Assembly (NCBI GenBank): GCA_002724415.1
Contig: PBOU01000209.1
Location: forward strand, 1 to 35,757
DNA: 35,757 nucleotides
From: Planctomycetaceae bacterium
Lineage (GTDB): Bacteria > Planctomycetota > Planctomycetia > Planctomycetales > Planctomycetaceae
Direction: 5' to 3'
Part shown: piece after piece, positions 14,135-23,128 of the stretch
How the letters are laid out: each line of letters starts with the position of its first letter
Numbering within the stretch: the first letter of the stretch is position 1
Translations under genes and position numbers: made by a program
Notes under the pieces: generated by a model
Seen by the model: the letters and a program-made list of their open reading frames with translations, nothing else
Told to the model about the DNA's origin: nothing
Database searches by the model: none

Positions 14135-15805
14135 ATGCCCGGCCCGACTCGGCGACAGTTCCTCGCCTCCTCGATCACCCTCGCCGCAACCGCCGGATCG
14201 CCTGGTGGCCCCCCCCGCGTCCTGGCAGCACCATCGGACGATGGCAACCAGAGTTACCTGCTCGCCACGAACAAGGATCCGCAGGACCATCACGACCCCC
14301 ATCTGCACCTGTTGATTGACGACCACGAAGTCTCCGAGCAGAAACATGTCCTGAGGATCATGAACCGGCTGCGGAAACACCCGCGGCCCGTGCTGGTGGC
14401 CGACCGCCCGTGGGAAGGCGAACGAGCCCAGGCCTGGGGCAGCGTGATCCAGGAACCCGACGGGCTGTTCCGGATGTGGTACTTCGCTTTCAACACCCAG
14501 CGTCGGTTCGACCAACTCGATGTCGGAGGATACGCCTACGCCGAAAGTCACGACGGCATCCACTGGCACAAGCCCAACCTGGGAGTCGTTGAATTCCGGG
14601 GCAGCAAGAGAAACAACCTCTTCTACAGTTGCCACCCACAGGGCAAAAATCTGGTCGACGAGGAACTGGCCAGGCGGGGCCTGGGACTTCCAGCGATCGA
14701 TGAACACGGCAACCAGATCGGCGTGATCAACAATCTCGACGGATTGACCGTCGTCCGCGACGACGATGACCCCGATCCGATGCGGCGATACAAGCTGATC
14801 GCGAACATGCAAGACCATCGCATGTGGGCTCTCGCGTACCCCAAACGGTACCCGGGAGTCAGCCCCGAACAGGTGGCCCGATCCCGAGCGGTTTTTGGGC
14901 AGTACATGGACACCAGCCCCGACGGGATCCACTGGACCCGAAAACCTCGGCGACTGTTTCCCGCCCTGGGAGGCGACTACATGATGGTCACTCGCGACCA
15001 TCGCCACAGACGCTGGTGGCTCAACGAACGGGCTCACGACCAGGGCGGGCGAAATGCGTCGCTGAGAACCAGCCAGGACTGGAAGAAGTGGTCGAAACTC
15101 CAGGTGGTTTTTGGCAAGGGGTCCGATCCCGAGTACAACAAGACCTTCCAGTGGCACGGGGGCATCACTCCGTTCAACTACGGCAACGTGAACATCGGAC
15201 TGGCCGAGCGCTGGCCACTGGCTGGCCTGGGAGCCACCTGCGAACTGGTCTGCCAGCGGCCCGGCCAGGCGTGGCACCGGGTGTTTCCCAACCGGCCGTT
15301 TCTCGACGTGGGAGCCGAGGAGTCATTCGACCGTATCCTCGCCTACCCATCGCACAATCCCCCCGGACGAGTCGGCGAAAAATTGCTGATTCACTACACA
15401 GGTGGTGGCATCAAGACGCACTCCAATCGTGGTGTCCCGATGTCGATGGGGCTGGCGACCATCGGTCTCGACCGGTTTGCCGGGCTGGGCCAGTGGCGGA
15501 ACCTGCCCCCCGGCCACGTCCGCACCACGCCGATCAAGCTGACACGAAAGCACCTGGCCATTAACGTCGAGTACCTGGAACACACACCAATCCGGGTCGC
15601 TGCAATCGGTCCCGACGGCTCACCGCTCCCCGGCTACTCCCTCGAGGAATCCCAAATCCCCGTCGACAACAAACGGCTGTACTCCCTCGCCCGCTGGAAG
15701 ACCAAGCCCGACCTTGATGAACTGGTCGGACAGACGGTCTCACTGCATTTCGAAATTCGCGGCGCGGTTCTCTACAGCTACCGCTTTTACCCCCGGTTGG
15801 CCTGA
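14135..15805 (+). CDS. Tat-exported glycosidase-like beta-propeller protein
   Basis: A 556-residue protein beginning with a twin-Arg leader (MPGPTRRQFLASSITLAATA, R6-R7), which fixes the ATG at 14135; the frame is open further upstream to 13970, but that adds a leader-blocking extension. The mature part has repeated motifs of the type Tyr-x-x-Ser-x-Asp-Gly-x-x-Trp (YAESHDGIHWHKP, TSPDGIHWTRKP, RTSQDWKKWSK). These are typical of five-bladed propellers related to GH32/GH43/GH-J enzymes and of many planctomycete proteins annotated only as glycosyl hydrolase-like. Aromatic and Asp/Glu-rich loops would suit carbohydrate binding, but I cannot point to a certain catalytic pair. The SMP-30-like gene follows after 67 bp and may be co-transcribed. 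Confidence 0.82.
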   Translation: MPGPTRRQFLASSITLAATAGSPGGPPRVLAAPSDDGNQSYLLATNKDPQDHHDPHLHLLIDDHEVSEQKHVLRIMNRLRKHPRPVLVADRPWEGERAQAWGSVIQEPDGLFRMWYFAFNTQRRFDQLDVGGYAYAESHDGIHWHKPNLGVVEFRGSKRNNLFYSCHPQGKNLVDEELARRGLGLPAIDEHGNQIGVINNLDGLTVVRDDDDPDPMRRYKLIANMQDHRMWALAYPKRYPGVSPEQVARSRAVFGQYMDTSPDGIHWTRKPRRLFPALGGDYMMVTRDHRHRRWWLNERAHDQGGRNASLRTSQDWKKWSKLQVVFGKGSDPEYNKTFQWHGGITPFNYGNVNIGLAERWPLAGLGATCELVCQRPGQAWHRVFPNRPFLDVGAEESFDRILAYPSHNPPGRVGEKLLIHYTGGGIKTHSNRGVPMSMGLATIGLDRFAGLGQWRNLPPGHVRTTPIKLTRKHLAINVEYLEHTPIRVAAIGPDGSPLPGYSLEESQIPVDNKRLYSLARWKTKPDLDELVGQTVSLHFEIRGAVLYSYRFYPRLA

Positions 15806-15872
15806 GCGACATCCGGAACAGTCCCGTCCGGGACACGACTCGTCAAACACAATCTCTTCAAGGAAATACACC

Positions 15873-16931
15873 ATGCGACTCGCCACGACCTGCCTGCTGC
15901 TGATTGTCGGGCTCACCAGCCTGCCGACGGCCTCGGCCGCCGACCCCATTATCCCGCCCGGTGCCAAGCTCGAGAAACTCTTCGACGGCATCGTCCTGAC
16001 CGAGGGTGTCGCGGTCGCTCCTGATGGGATGGTCTACTTCAGCGACATCACCTTTTCACACCAGGCTGTAACCAAAACCGGGGCCATCCACGCCGGCCAC
16101 ATCTGGAAATACAACCCGAAAACAAACAAGACAAAAATTTTCCGGTCCCCCTCGGGTATGTCCAACGGCATCAAATTCGACGCCCGGGGCGACATGATCG
16201 TCTGCGAAGGCGCCGACTACGGCGGACAACGAGTCACACGCACCGACATGAAGACCGGAATGAGTTACATCGTGGCCGGCATGTTCGAGGGCCGGAAACT
16301 GAACTCTCCCAATGACGTCACCATCGATCTCAAGGGACGTCTCTACTTCAGTGACCCCAGGTACCTCGGACACGAGGCCATCGAGCAACCGGTGATGGGT
16401 GTCTACCGCATCGACACCGATGGATCGATTCACCGCATCATCAGCGATGCCGGCAAGCCCAATGGCGTCTGCATCTCCCCCGACCAGAAGACACTGTATG
16501 TCGTCAGCAACGACAACGGTGCCACCGGCTTCGAACGACTGGGAAAAGCCGAGGACGCCAAGGGGCCAGTCGCACCGGCGGCTCCATTGCGGAAGGGACA
16601 TATGGCACTGATGGCCTACGACCTGAACGACAAGGGAGAGGCCTCATTCCGAAAGACGCTGGTTGACTATTACCCCGAGGATGGTCCGGATGGACTGATC
16701 GTCGATGCCACGGGCAACCTGTTCGTCGCCGTGCGATCGGAAAAGAAGCCCGGAATCGTTGTCTACTCGCCCGTCGGCAAGGAACTGGCATACATCAAGA
16801 CGCCCGAACTGCCCACCAATGTCGGGTTTGCCCGTGGAAAAGATGCCAACCTGCTCTACATCACTTCAGGCAAGAGCCTGTACCGGATTCGGACCAACGT
16901 GACCGGATACCAATTGCCCAACTCGAAGTGA
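15873..16931 (+). CDS. exported SMP-30/gluconolactonase-like protein
   Basis: A 352-residue six-bladed propeller of the SMP-30/gluconolactonase/LRE family. The ATG follows AAGGA (15860-15864), and a Sec signal peptide ends after SAA at about residue 23. The metal-site landmarks are visible: LTEGVAV with E44, a LNSPNDVTID segment giving the central Asn-Asp, and EDGPDGLIVDATGN near the C-terminal third with the conserved Asp. Such enzymes hydrolyse sugar lactones to aldonic acids using one divalent metal ion; here the reaction would be periplasmic or extracellular. It follows the Tat propeller gene and precedes the cytochrome-DUF1549 gene after 132 bp. The precise substrate is not evident. Confidence 0.88.
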   Translation: MRLATTCLLLIVGLTSLPTASAADPIIPPGAKLEKLFDGIVLTEGVAVAPDGMVYFSDITFSHQAVTKTGAIHAGHIWKYNPKTNKTKIFRSPSGMSNGIKFDARGDMIVCEGADYGGQRVTRTDMKTGMSYIVAGMFEGRKLNSPNDVTIDLKGRLYFSDPRYLGHEAIEQPVMGVYRIDTDGSIHRIISDAGKPNGVCISPDQKTLYVVSNDNGATGFERLGKAEDAKGPVAPAAPLRKGHMALMAYDLNDKGEASFRKTLVDYYPEDGPDGLIVDATGNLFVAVRSEKKPGIVVYSPVGKELAYIKTPELPTNVGFARGKDANLLYITSGKSLYRIRTNVTGYQLPNSK

Positions 16932-16995
16932 CACCAGCAAAAGGACTCCAACGGACACAACCGGCCACAGGCCATCTCCCAACCGTGGTCGGTTG

Positions 16996-17004
16996 TGCTA
17001 GACT
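16996..17004 (+). promoter_or_regulatory. candidate extended -10 element
   Basis: TGC directly followed by TAGACT (16999-17004) resembles an extended -10 box. It lies 60 nt upstream of the ATG of the cytochrome-DUF1549 gene, in the 132-bp gap after the lactonase gene. No good -35 hexamer is seen. The same hexamer occurs upstream of 22805 and 24568. Confidence 0.25.
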
Positions 17005-17063
17005 GGCGTTCCTGCCACGAGGAGAACCGGTCGTCTCCTCGCAGTTTCTGCTACCGGGTTCCG

Positions 17064-19724
17064 ATGTTTCGACTGCCCCTTCTCGCTGCCCTTGCCCTCT
17101 CGCTCTCGTGGAATGGCCCCACGACGGCCGCGGACAAGACACGGCCCCCCGGCTCCAGGTTGGCGACATTCGAAAAAACGGTCCTGCCAATTCTCAAGGC
17201 CCGATGCACCGGTTGCCATTCCGGCAGCAAGCCCAAGGCTGGCCTGGATCTCTCGACCCGACGAGGCGTCCTCGCCGGCAATGCCCAGGGCGCGGTGGTT
17301 CGACTCAACGCTGCCGAGAGCAGTCGCTTGTGGGGCGTGCTGGCCTCGAACCGCATGCCACCCAAGGGGCCAAAACTGACCGCCGCCCAAAAGGGAGTGA
17401 TTCGAACATGGATCAACGAGGGCGCCCCGGGTGAGAACAAGGCCGCCGGCCCGTCCGACCCATTGAACGATATCCGCCTGGAAACCCTGTCGGAGGACGA
17501 ACGGACCTACTGGGCGTTCCAGCCACCACGGCGTCACCCCGTGCCATCCGTCAAGGACCCGGCAAATGCCCGGCGTGTGCGGACCCCTGTCGATGGCTTC
17601 ATCCTCGCCACGCTCCAGGATCGCCACCTCCAACTCTCGCCCGAAGCCGACCGCGCCACGCTGCTGCGACGTCTCAGCTATGACCTGACCGGACTGCCGC
17701 CGGCCGATCACCACGTCGCCGGTTTCCTGGCCAACCCCTCGGACGACGCGTTTCGACACGAGGTCGACAGGCTGCTGGCCAGCCCGGCCTACGGGGAACA
17801 CTGGGGACGGCACTGGCTCGACACCGCCGGTTACGCCGACTCGGCCGGTGTGCTCAGCGCCGACGTCCCCCTGCCCTTCACCTGGAGATACAGGGATTAC
17901 GTCATCCAGGCTCTCAACGCCAACAAACCCTACGACCGTTTTCTGCACGAACAACTGGCCGGTGACGAGTTGACCGATTACTGGTCAATCCATGACACGG
18001 CCGAGCGATTGCCCGAGCATGTCGTCGAGGGATTGATCGCAACGGGTTTCCTGAGAATGGCCGCCGATGCCTCCCGGCCCGACTTCAAGACCATCAAGAA
18101 CGCTGACGCCCTGTATCACTACCCGACACTCAACGACACCCTGCAAATCGTCGCCTCGACAACCATGGGACTGACCATCCATTGTGCCCGATGCCACAAT
18201 CACAAGTTCGACCCGGTTTCCCAGGCCGATTACTACCGGCTGCAGGCGATCTTCATGCCGGCCCTGCGTCCCAAGCAGTGGATTCCTCAAACGCAACGAC
18301 GCCTGCTGATCGCCACGTCAAAACAGAAAAAAGCGGCCAAGGCCAGAAACGCGGAGGTGGATGCCAACATCAAGCGCATCGCCTCGGAACTGAAAGCACT
18401 CGACACCTCCTTTGCCAACAAGTTGTTCGACAAGCGAGTGGCCACGTTGCCCGAACCCATTCGAGCCGATGTTGCCAGGGCGGTCCGCACCGCGGCCGCT
18501 GACCGGGATCCCATCCAGAAATACCTTGCCGGCAAGTTCGGCACCTTGCTGCGGCCGGGCACCAAGGCCCTGGCCACGCTGCTGCCCAAGGAGTTTCCCG
18601 ACTACGTCACGCAGAAAACTCGGCTGCAATCCGAATCAGGATCGTGGCAGCGACGACGGGTGTACCTCGAGGAGATCCGTGCACTGTATGACCTGCCAGG
18701 CAACGTGAAGACCCCGCTGCTGCGGCGGGGGGACCCGTTGACACCGGGACCGATTGTCGCCCCGGAGGTCCCGGTGGTCCTCCGCAATGGCCGGTCACTC
18801 GAATGGAAATCTCCACCCAAATCAGCCCGCACCACCGGACGTCGACTGGCCTTTGCTCGCTGGCTGACTCACCCCGACCACCCATTGACGGCGCGCGTGA
18901 TGGTCAACCGGATCTGGATGCATCACTTCGGACACGGCATCGTCAGAACGCCCGACGATTTCGGTTCCAGCGGTGCTGCACCAACACATCCCAAACTGCT
19001 CGACTGGCTGGCTCGCGAGTTCATCACATCCGGGTGGGACATCAAGCATGTGCATCGCCTGATCGTGCTCTCCTCGGTCTATCGCCAGACCTCCCGTCCC
19101 TCGCGCGACATGATCGCCCGGTCCGAGACCATTGATCCCGACAACTTCTTCCTGTGGCGGCAGAACCTGCGGCGGCTGGAAGCCGAACCGTTCCGTGACG
19201 CCGTCCTGGCAGTCTCCGGGAGGCTGGATCCACGACCATTCGGAAACGCGTTGCGGGTGGCACGCCGCCCCGACGGCGAGGTGAACATGGCAGACGGCCA
19301 GCCCGACAACCGCCGCAGCGTCTACATCCAGATCCTGAGGCTCAACCCCCAGACGATGCTACAGGCCTTCGACCAGCCGACCATCGAGATCAACTGCGCC
19401 CAGCGGTCCCAATCGACCGTCGCCACCCAGGCCCTGACACTCTGGAACAGCCGCTGGATGGAGAAAGCCGCCCGGTCATTTGCAATCCGAGTGGCCAGCC
19501 CGAAAAACCTTCAGGTGGCCGACCGGGCGATTGGCCTGGCCTACGCGCGACCGGCGACCGACCAGGAACGACAGGTGATTGCGGAATTCCTCTCCGCACA
19601 AGCCAGGCGTCACCTCGTCGGAACCGACGGCAAACCGGTGGCCCCCGACGCCGCCCGCCAGCAAGCCATCATCGACGTTTGCCACATGCTGTTGGCCAGC
19701 AACGAATTCGCATACATCGACTGA
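17064..19724 (+). CDS. planctomycete cytochrome C / DUF1549 / DUF1553 protein (PSCyt1-PSCyt2-PSD1)
   Basis: An 886-residue exported protein. A Sec signal peptide (MFRLPLLAALALSLSW onward, to about residue 23) sets the ATG at 17064. A PSCyt1 domain (about 25-130) carries one heme c site, CTGCH at 48-52. DUF1549 (about 150-400) contains the second conserved motif CARCHNHKFDP, starting at C374. A charged helical region (about 415-560) precedes DUF1553 (about 605-860), recognised by RVMVNRIWMHHFG and the VATQALTLWNSR segment. These proteins are a planctomycete hallmark, and their biochemical role is unproven. It is followed 26 bp later by a DUF1501 gene of the GRDHHP subtype, the usual partner, and then by a second DUF1501, which indicates a three-gene operon. 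Confidence 0.95.
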   Translation: MFRLPLLAALALSLSWNGPTTAADKTRPPGSRLATFEKTVLPILKARCTGCHSGSKPKAGLDLSTRRGVLAGNAQGAVVRLNAAESSRLWGVLASNRMPPKGPKLTAAQKGVIRTWINEGAPGENKAAGPSDPLNDIRLETLSEDERTYWAFQPPRRHPVPSVKDPANARRVRTPVDGFILATLQDRHLQLSPEADRATLLRRLSYDLTGLPPADHHVAGFLANPSDDAFRHEVDRLLASPAYGEHWGRHWLDTAGYADSAGVLSADVPLPFTWRYRDYVIQALNANKPYDRFLHEQLAGDELTDYWSIHDTAERLPEHVVEGLIATGFLRMAADASRPDFKTIKNADALYHYPTLNDTLQIVASTTMGLTIHCARCHNHKFDPVSQADYYRLQAIFMPALRPKQWIPQTQRRLLIATSKQKKAAKARNAEVDANIKRIASELKALDTSFANKLFDKRVATLPEPIRADVARAVRTAAADRDPIQKYLAGKFGTLLRPGTKALATLLPKEFPDYVTQKTRLQSESGSWQRRRVYLEEIRALYDLPGNVKTPLLRRGDPLTPGPIVAPEVPVVLRNGRSLEWKSPPKSARTTGRRLAFARWLTHPDHPLTARVMVNRIWMHHFGHGIVRTPDDFGSSGAAPTHPKLLDWLAREFITSGWDIKHVHRLIVLSSVYRQTSRPSRDMIARSETIDPDNFFLWRQNLRRLEAEPFRDAVLAVSGRLDPRPFGNALRVARRPDGEVNMADGQPDNRRSVYIQILRLNPQTMLQAFDQPTIEINCAQRSQSTVATQALTLWNSRWMEKAARSFAIRVASPKNLQVADRAIGLAYARPATDQERQVIAEFLSAQARRHLVGTDGKPVAPDAARQQAIIDVCHMLLASNEFAYID

Positions 19725-19750
19725 CTCGAGCCCCGCCACGGAACCACATC

Positions 19751-21172
19751 ATGTTCGTCCAACCACTCACCCGCCGCATGGCCCTGGGTCGCTTGGGTGA
19801 CGGTTTCGCCGGGTTGGCCATCGGGTCGTTGATGACCTCGACCACCTCGGCCGATTCCCCCAGAACTTCACTCAGCCAGAGATCGCCCCGTCACCGGGCG
19901 CCCGCTCGTGCGGTGATCCAGTTGTTCATGCACGGCGGCCCCAGTCATGTCGACCTGCTGGATCCCAAGCCGATGCTCAGCCGTTATCACGGCACCACAC
20001 CGCCGGCCGAGGTCGACGATGACGAGGACAGGACCAAGTACCTGCTGGGCAGCCCGTTCTCATTTCGGAGATATGGGGAAAGCGGCCTGGAGTTTTCCGA
20101 GGTGATGTCGGGAGTAGCGACTCACGCCGACGACATCGCCGTGGTCCGGTCCATGTTCACCGAACACCGGAACCACGAGCAGGCCATCTGGATGGCCAAC
20201 ACGGGCCTGATCCGGCCCGGACGACCCAACATCGGCAGTTGGGCTGCCTACGGTTTGGGTTCAGAAACCGACGATCTCCCGGCCTACATCGCACTGCCGG
20301 ATCCCGTCGGACTGCCCGTCGACGGGGTCCGCAACTGGTCCAGTGGCTGGCTGCCGCCGGTCTACCAGGGAACCGCCTTCCGGTCACAGGGGGTCCCGGT
20401 ACTGCACCTCAAGCCTTCCCAATCGCGAACCCAGGCGGTCAGCCGTGGACGCCTCGGATTCCTCCAGGCCCTCAACCGCAAGCACCTCCGCACCCGGCCC
20501 GGCGAACTGGAACTCGAGGCCCGTATCGCCAACTTCGAACTCGCCGCCCGCATGCAGTTGTCGGCCACCGACGCATTGGACCTCTCATCCGAAACCAAGG
20601 CCACCCACGAGATGTACGGGTTGAACAACCCGACGACGAAATCCTACGGCCGCCGCTGCCTGATGGCCCGTCGGCTGATCGAGCGGGGCGTGCGATTCGT
20701 GCAGTTGTTCATGAAGGGACAACCCTGGGACACACACACCGGCAACACCAATGGTCTCAGGAGCGTCTGCGGACAAACCGATGGGCCAATCGGTGCCCTG
20801 CTAACGGACCTGAAACGACGGGGACTCTTCGACTCAACCCTGGTCCAGTGGGGAGGAGAGTTCGGCCGGACCCCGGGAGCCGAGTTGCGAGACAACAACA
20901 CCACCAAGGGAAACGAGGGCCGCGACCATCATCCGTATGGATTCAGTGTCTGGTTGGCCGGTGGCGGAATTCGCGGCGGACAGGCGTACGGCGCAACCGA
21001 TGATTTCGGCTACCGCTCCATCGAAAACCGCACTCAAACCGCCGACCTGCACGCCACGATCCTGCACCAACTCGGCCTCGATCATGAACAGTTGACCTAC
21101 ACCCACAACGGACGGGACGAGCGATTGACCGATGTTTACCAGGCCCGTGTCATCTCCGAATTGATTGGATGA
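19751..21172 (+). CDS. DUF1501 family protein, PSCyt-paired subtype
   Basis: A 473-residue DUF1501 protein. The leader MFVQPLTRRMALGRLGDGFA has an Arg pair (R8-R9) before a hydrophobic stretch, so Tat export is likely. After it comes the segment MHGGPSHVDLLDPKP. GEFGRTP is at 369-375 and the metal-site motif reads GRDHHPYGF from 390, a variant shared only with the minus-strand gene at 25950. Both these genes directly neighbour a DUF1549/DUF1553 gene and share a C-terminus of the form LHATILHQLGLDHE..TY..NGRDERLTD. This supports a distinct subtype that works with PSCyt proteins. The start lies 26 bp after the cytochrome gene and the stop 7 bp before the next start. Confidence 0.94.
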   Translation: MFVQPLTRRMALGRLGDGFAGLAIGSLMTSTTSADSPRTSLSQRSPRHRAPARAVIQLFMHGGPSHVDLLDPKPMLSRYHGTTPPAEVDDDEDRTKYLLGSPFSFRRYGESGLEFSEVMSGVATHADDIAVVRSMFTEHRNHEQAIWMANTGLIRPGRPNIGSWAAYGLGSETDDLPAYIALPDPVGLPVDGVRNWSSGWLPPVYQGTAFRSQGVPVLHLKPSQSRTQAVSRGRLGFLQALNRKHLRTRPGELELEARIANFELAARMQLSATDALDLSSETKATHEMYGLNNPTTKSYGRRCLMARRLIERGVRFVQLFMKGQPWDTHTGNTNGLRSVCGQTDGPIGALLTDLKRRGLFDSTLVQWGGEFGRTPGAELRDNNTTKGNEGRDHHPYGFSVWLAGGGIRGGQAYGATDDFGYRSIENRTQTADLHATILHQLGLDHEQLTYTHNGRDERLTDVYQARVISELIG

Positions 21173-21179
21173 CTCCACG

Positions 21180-22568
21180 ATGCTGAGCCTGCTGGACCAC
21201 GGACAGACACTCTGTGACGGCATCACCCGTCGCGAGTGGATGCGAATCGGTGGAATCGGCCTGGGTGGCCTGACGATGCCTCGCCTGGCAGCCGCCCGGG
21301 CCGCCGCGACGACTTCGATCGCACCCACCGCCAAACGAGTGATCCTGTTCGGGTTGACCGGCGGTGCTCCTCAACACGAAACCTGGGACCCCAAGCCCAA
21401 TGCGCCGGCCAATATTCGAGGCGAATTCGGTGCCATTTCCTCGTCGTTGACAGGTCTTCCTGTCGGAGAACTGATGCCACGCACGGCCAGGTGGGCCAAC
21501 CGGCTGGCGGTGCTGCGGGCGGTTGTCACGGGCGACAACTCCCACTCCTCCAGCGGCTACCAGATGCTCACCGGCGTCCCGCACCAGCCGCTGAACCGTG
21601 AAAGTGCATTGCCCAAGCCGCCCAACAACTGGCCCTGCGTCGGCGCCCTGGTCCGATCCCTGAAGCAGGAAGCCGGACAACTTCCCGCGGCAATCACACT
21701 GCCCGAACACATCTGGAACGACGGCAACTTCCCCTGGCCCGGACAGGACGCCGGCTTTCTCGGCCGTCGCCACGATCCGTGGCTCATCCACTGCCAGCCC
21801 CAGGACAACACCTTCAACGTCCCGGGACTGACAATGGAATCCGACGTCGCGGGGCTGAGGTTGAACCGTCGACGCCGACTGCTCGAACAGTTCGATTCCA
21901 CCCGCTCACACCTCGATCGTGCCCCGGCGGTCAGTTCCTACCAACTCCAGGCCAGGCAGGCGCTCGACCTGCTCACCCGCGGACAGGCGGGCACGGCATT
22001 CGATCTTGGAGAAGAATCTGACGCGACCCGGGATCGTTATGGACGCAGCCGCTTCGCCCAGAGCGTGTTGCTGGCGCGGCGACTGATCGAACGCAACGTG
22101 TCACTGGTCCAACTCAACTGGACCCGGATCAAGGACAAGCCCAACCAGGGCGGGTGGGACACCCACTCCTTGCACTGCAAGTCCCTGAGATCATTCCTGA
22201 TGCCCATGATGGACCAGGCCTTCACCGCATTGCTCGAGGACCTCGAACAACGGGGCCTTCTGGACGACACGCTGATCGTGTGGCAGGGAGAATTCGGACA
22301 CACACCCAAAATCAATAAGAACGCGGGACGGGACCACTGGGGGAACTGTTTCTCGGTTGCGATGGCTGGAGGTGGCATACGTGGTGGAGTCGTCCACGGA
22401 TCCAGTGACCGGCATGCCGCGTTTCCCGTCGAGGGTGTCGTCCGACCCCGTGACATCATTTCCACGATGTTCCACTGCCTGGGCTACGGGTCAGAAACCG
22501 TTGTCCATGACCCACTGGACCGCCCGATCCCCATCAGCCGGGGACGTGTCATCCACGAAATCCTCTAG
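21180..22568 (+). CDS. DUF1501 family protein, Tat-exported
   Basis: A 462-residue DUF1501 protein, third gene of the cytochrome-DUF1549 operon, starting 7 bp after the previous stop. The twin-Arg motif is ITRREWMRIGGIGLGGL. A TTG 15 nt upstream of the ATG is in frame but unnecessary. The segment LTGGAPQHETWDPKP and the GRDHW motif (383-387) are intact. In the usually invariant GEFGRTP motif (370-376) the Arg is replaced by His (GEFGHTP). It belongs to the GRDHW subtype and ends in PIPISRGRVIHEIL. Having one protein of each subtype in a single operon suggests that they have separate jobs. Substrate unknown. Confidence 0.93.
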   Translation: MLSLLDHGQTLCDGITRREWMRIGGIGLGGLTMPRLAAARAAATTSIAPTAKRVILFGLTGGAPQHETWDPKPNAPANIRGEFGAISSSLTGLPVGELMPRTARWANRLAVLRAVVTGDNSHSSSGYQMLTGVPHQPLNRESALPKPPNNWPCVGALVRSLKQEAGQLPAAITLPEHIWNDGNFPWPGQDAGFLGRRHDPWLIHCQPQDNTFNVPGLTMESDVAGLRLNRRRRLLEQFDSTRSHLDRAPAVSSYQLQARQALDLLTRGQAGTAFDLGEESDATRDRYGRSRFAQSVLLARRLIERNVSLVQLNWTRIKDKPNQGGWDTHSLHCKSLRSFLMPMMDQAFTALLEDLEQRGLLDDTLIVWQGEFGHTPKINKNAGRDHWGNCFSVAMAGGGIRGGVVHGSSDRHAAFPVEGVVRPRDIISTMFHCLGYGSETVVHDPLDRPIPISRGRVIHEIL

Positions 22569-22652
22569 GACAACCCCCAGTTTTTTTTATTTGAAACCCA
22601 CAGTTGCCTTCAAAACTTGTCCGAACTTGCTAGCCTCGAGAGATAGCAGCCG

Positions 22653-22670
22653 CCGGGAGTCCCGGGTTTT
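22653..22670 (+). terminator. weak hairpin with short T-run after the DUF1501 operon
   Basis: CCGGG (22653-22657) pairs with CCCGG (22661-22665) around AGT and is followed by G and TTTT (22667-22670). It lies 85 bp after the operon stop. A T8 run at 22581-22588 closer to the stop has no clear hairpin. The rest of the 236-bp gap shows only a TAGACT -10-like hexamer at 22740-22745. Confidence 0.25.
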
Positions 22671-22804
22671 CCGGTATATTTCTTTCCGGGCCGGGAATCG
22701 AAAAAGGGGCTGCGAGGGGTTTTTCTCAACAGAACTCGTTAGACTGTTTTTACACAACTTTCGGTCGTGGTTCGCCACGCCCTTCTGATGCAAGGAATGC
22801 AATC

Positions 22805-23035
22805 ATCGCAAGAAATCGGAACACATTTGCCAAACGCCAACGTGAGATGGAAAAGAAGGCGAAAGCCGAAGCCAAAAGACAACGTCGGATAAGAAGAAAG
22901 CAGGGACTCGAGGATCCTGCGTCATCCGACGGTGACCCGGCCGACCTCGAGGCCAACGTGAATGAAATGGATGACTTTGACGACGACGATGACGATGGGG
23001 GCTTTTCCCTGGACTCTGGTCGTCTTCCACACTGA
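22805..23035 (+). CDS. small highly charged protein, probable AUC start
   Basis: A 76-residue protein with a strongly basic N-half, ARNRNTFAKRQREMEKK followed by a run rich in Lys, Arg and Ala, and an acidic C-half with a D6 run. The first ATG in this frame is at 22847. However, the frame is open upstream, and the added residues ARNRNTFAKRQRE look like the conserved beginning of a family of small basic bacterial proteins, as I remember it. AAGGA (22792-22796) lies 8 nt before an ATC codon at 22805, an ideal ribosome-binding distance, so a rare AUC start is proposed. The ATG at 22797 is in another frame. An RNA- or ribosome-associated role is a guess from the charge and the adjacent cold shock gene. 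Confidence 0.62.
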   Translation: MARNRNTFAKRQREMEKKAKAEAKRQRRIRRKQGLEDPASSDGDPADLEANVNEMDDFDDDDDDGGFSLDSGRLPH

Positions 23036-23078
23036 AATCGAGAGCAACAACGCAGGCCATCCCCGGTTCGTGAAGCGT

Positions 23079-23107
23079 TCACCAGTTGGGGGTGACCAAC
23101 TTTTTTT
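23079..23107 (+). terminator. attenuator-like hairpin pair in the cold shock gene leader
   Basis: AGTTGG (23084-23089) pairs with CCAACT (23096-23101) around GGGTGA and is followed by a run of six T (23102-23107), forming an intrinsic terminator. A competing hairpin pairs TCACC (23079-23083) with GGTGA (23091-23095) and encloses the first terminator arm in its loop, so the two cannot form together. Only 21 nt separate the T-run from the csp start codon, which leaves no room for a separate promoter. The element is therefore probably inside the csp transcript. Confidence 0.6.
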
Positions 23108-23128
23108 CTAGAGAATTGGACGAGACTG

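Noticed and set aside
13940-15277. 445-codon minus-strand frame
   Set aside because: It lies opposite the Tat-exported propeller gene, whose twin-Arg leader and repeated Ser-Asp-Gly-Trp motifs are clear; the minus frame has none.
22581-22588. T8 run after the DUF1501 operon as a terminator
   Set aside because: No convincing stem precedes it directly.
22587-22802. 71-codon minus-strand frame in the gap before the small charged protein
   Set aside because: No recognisable motif, no ribosome-binding site, and it overlaps the probable leader of the plus-strand gene.
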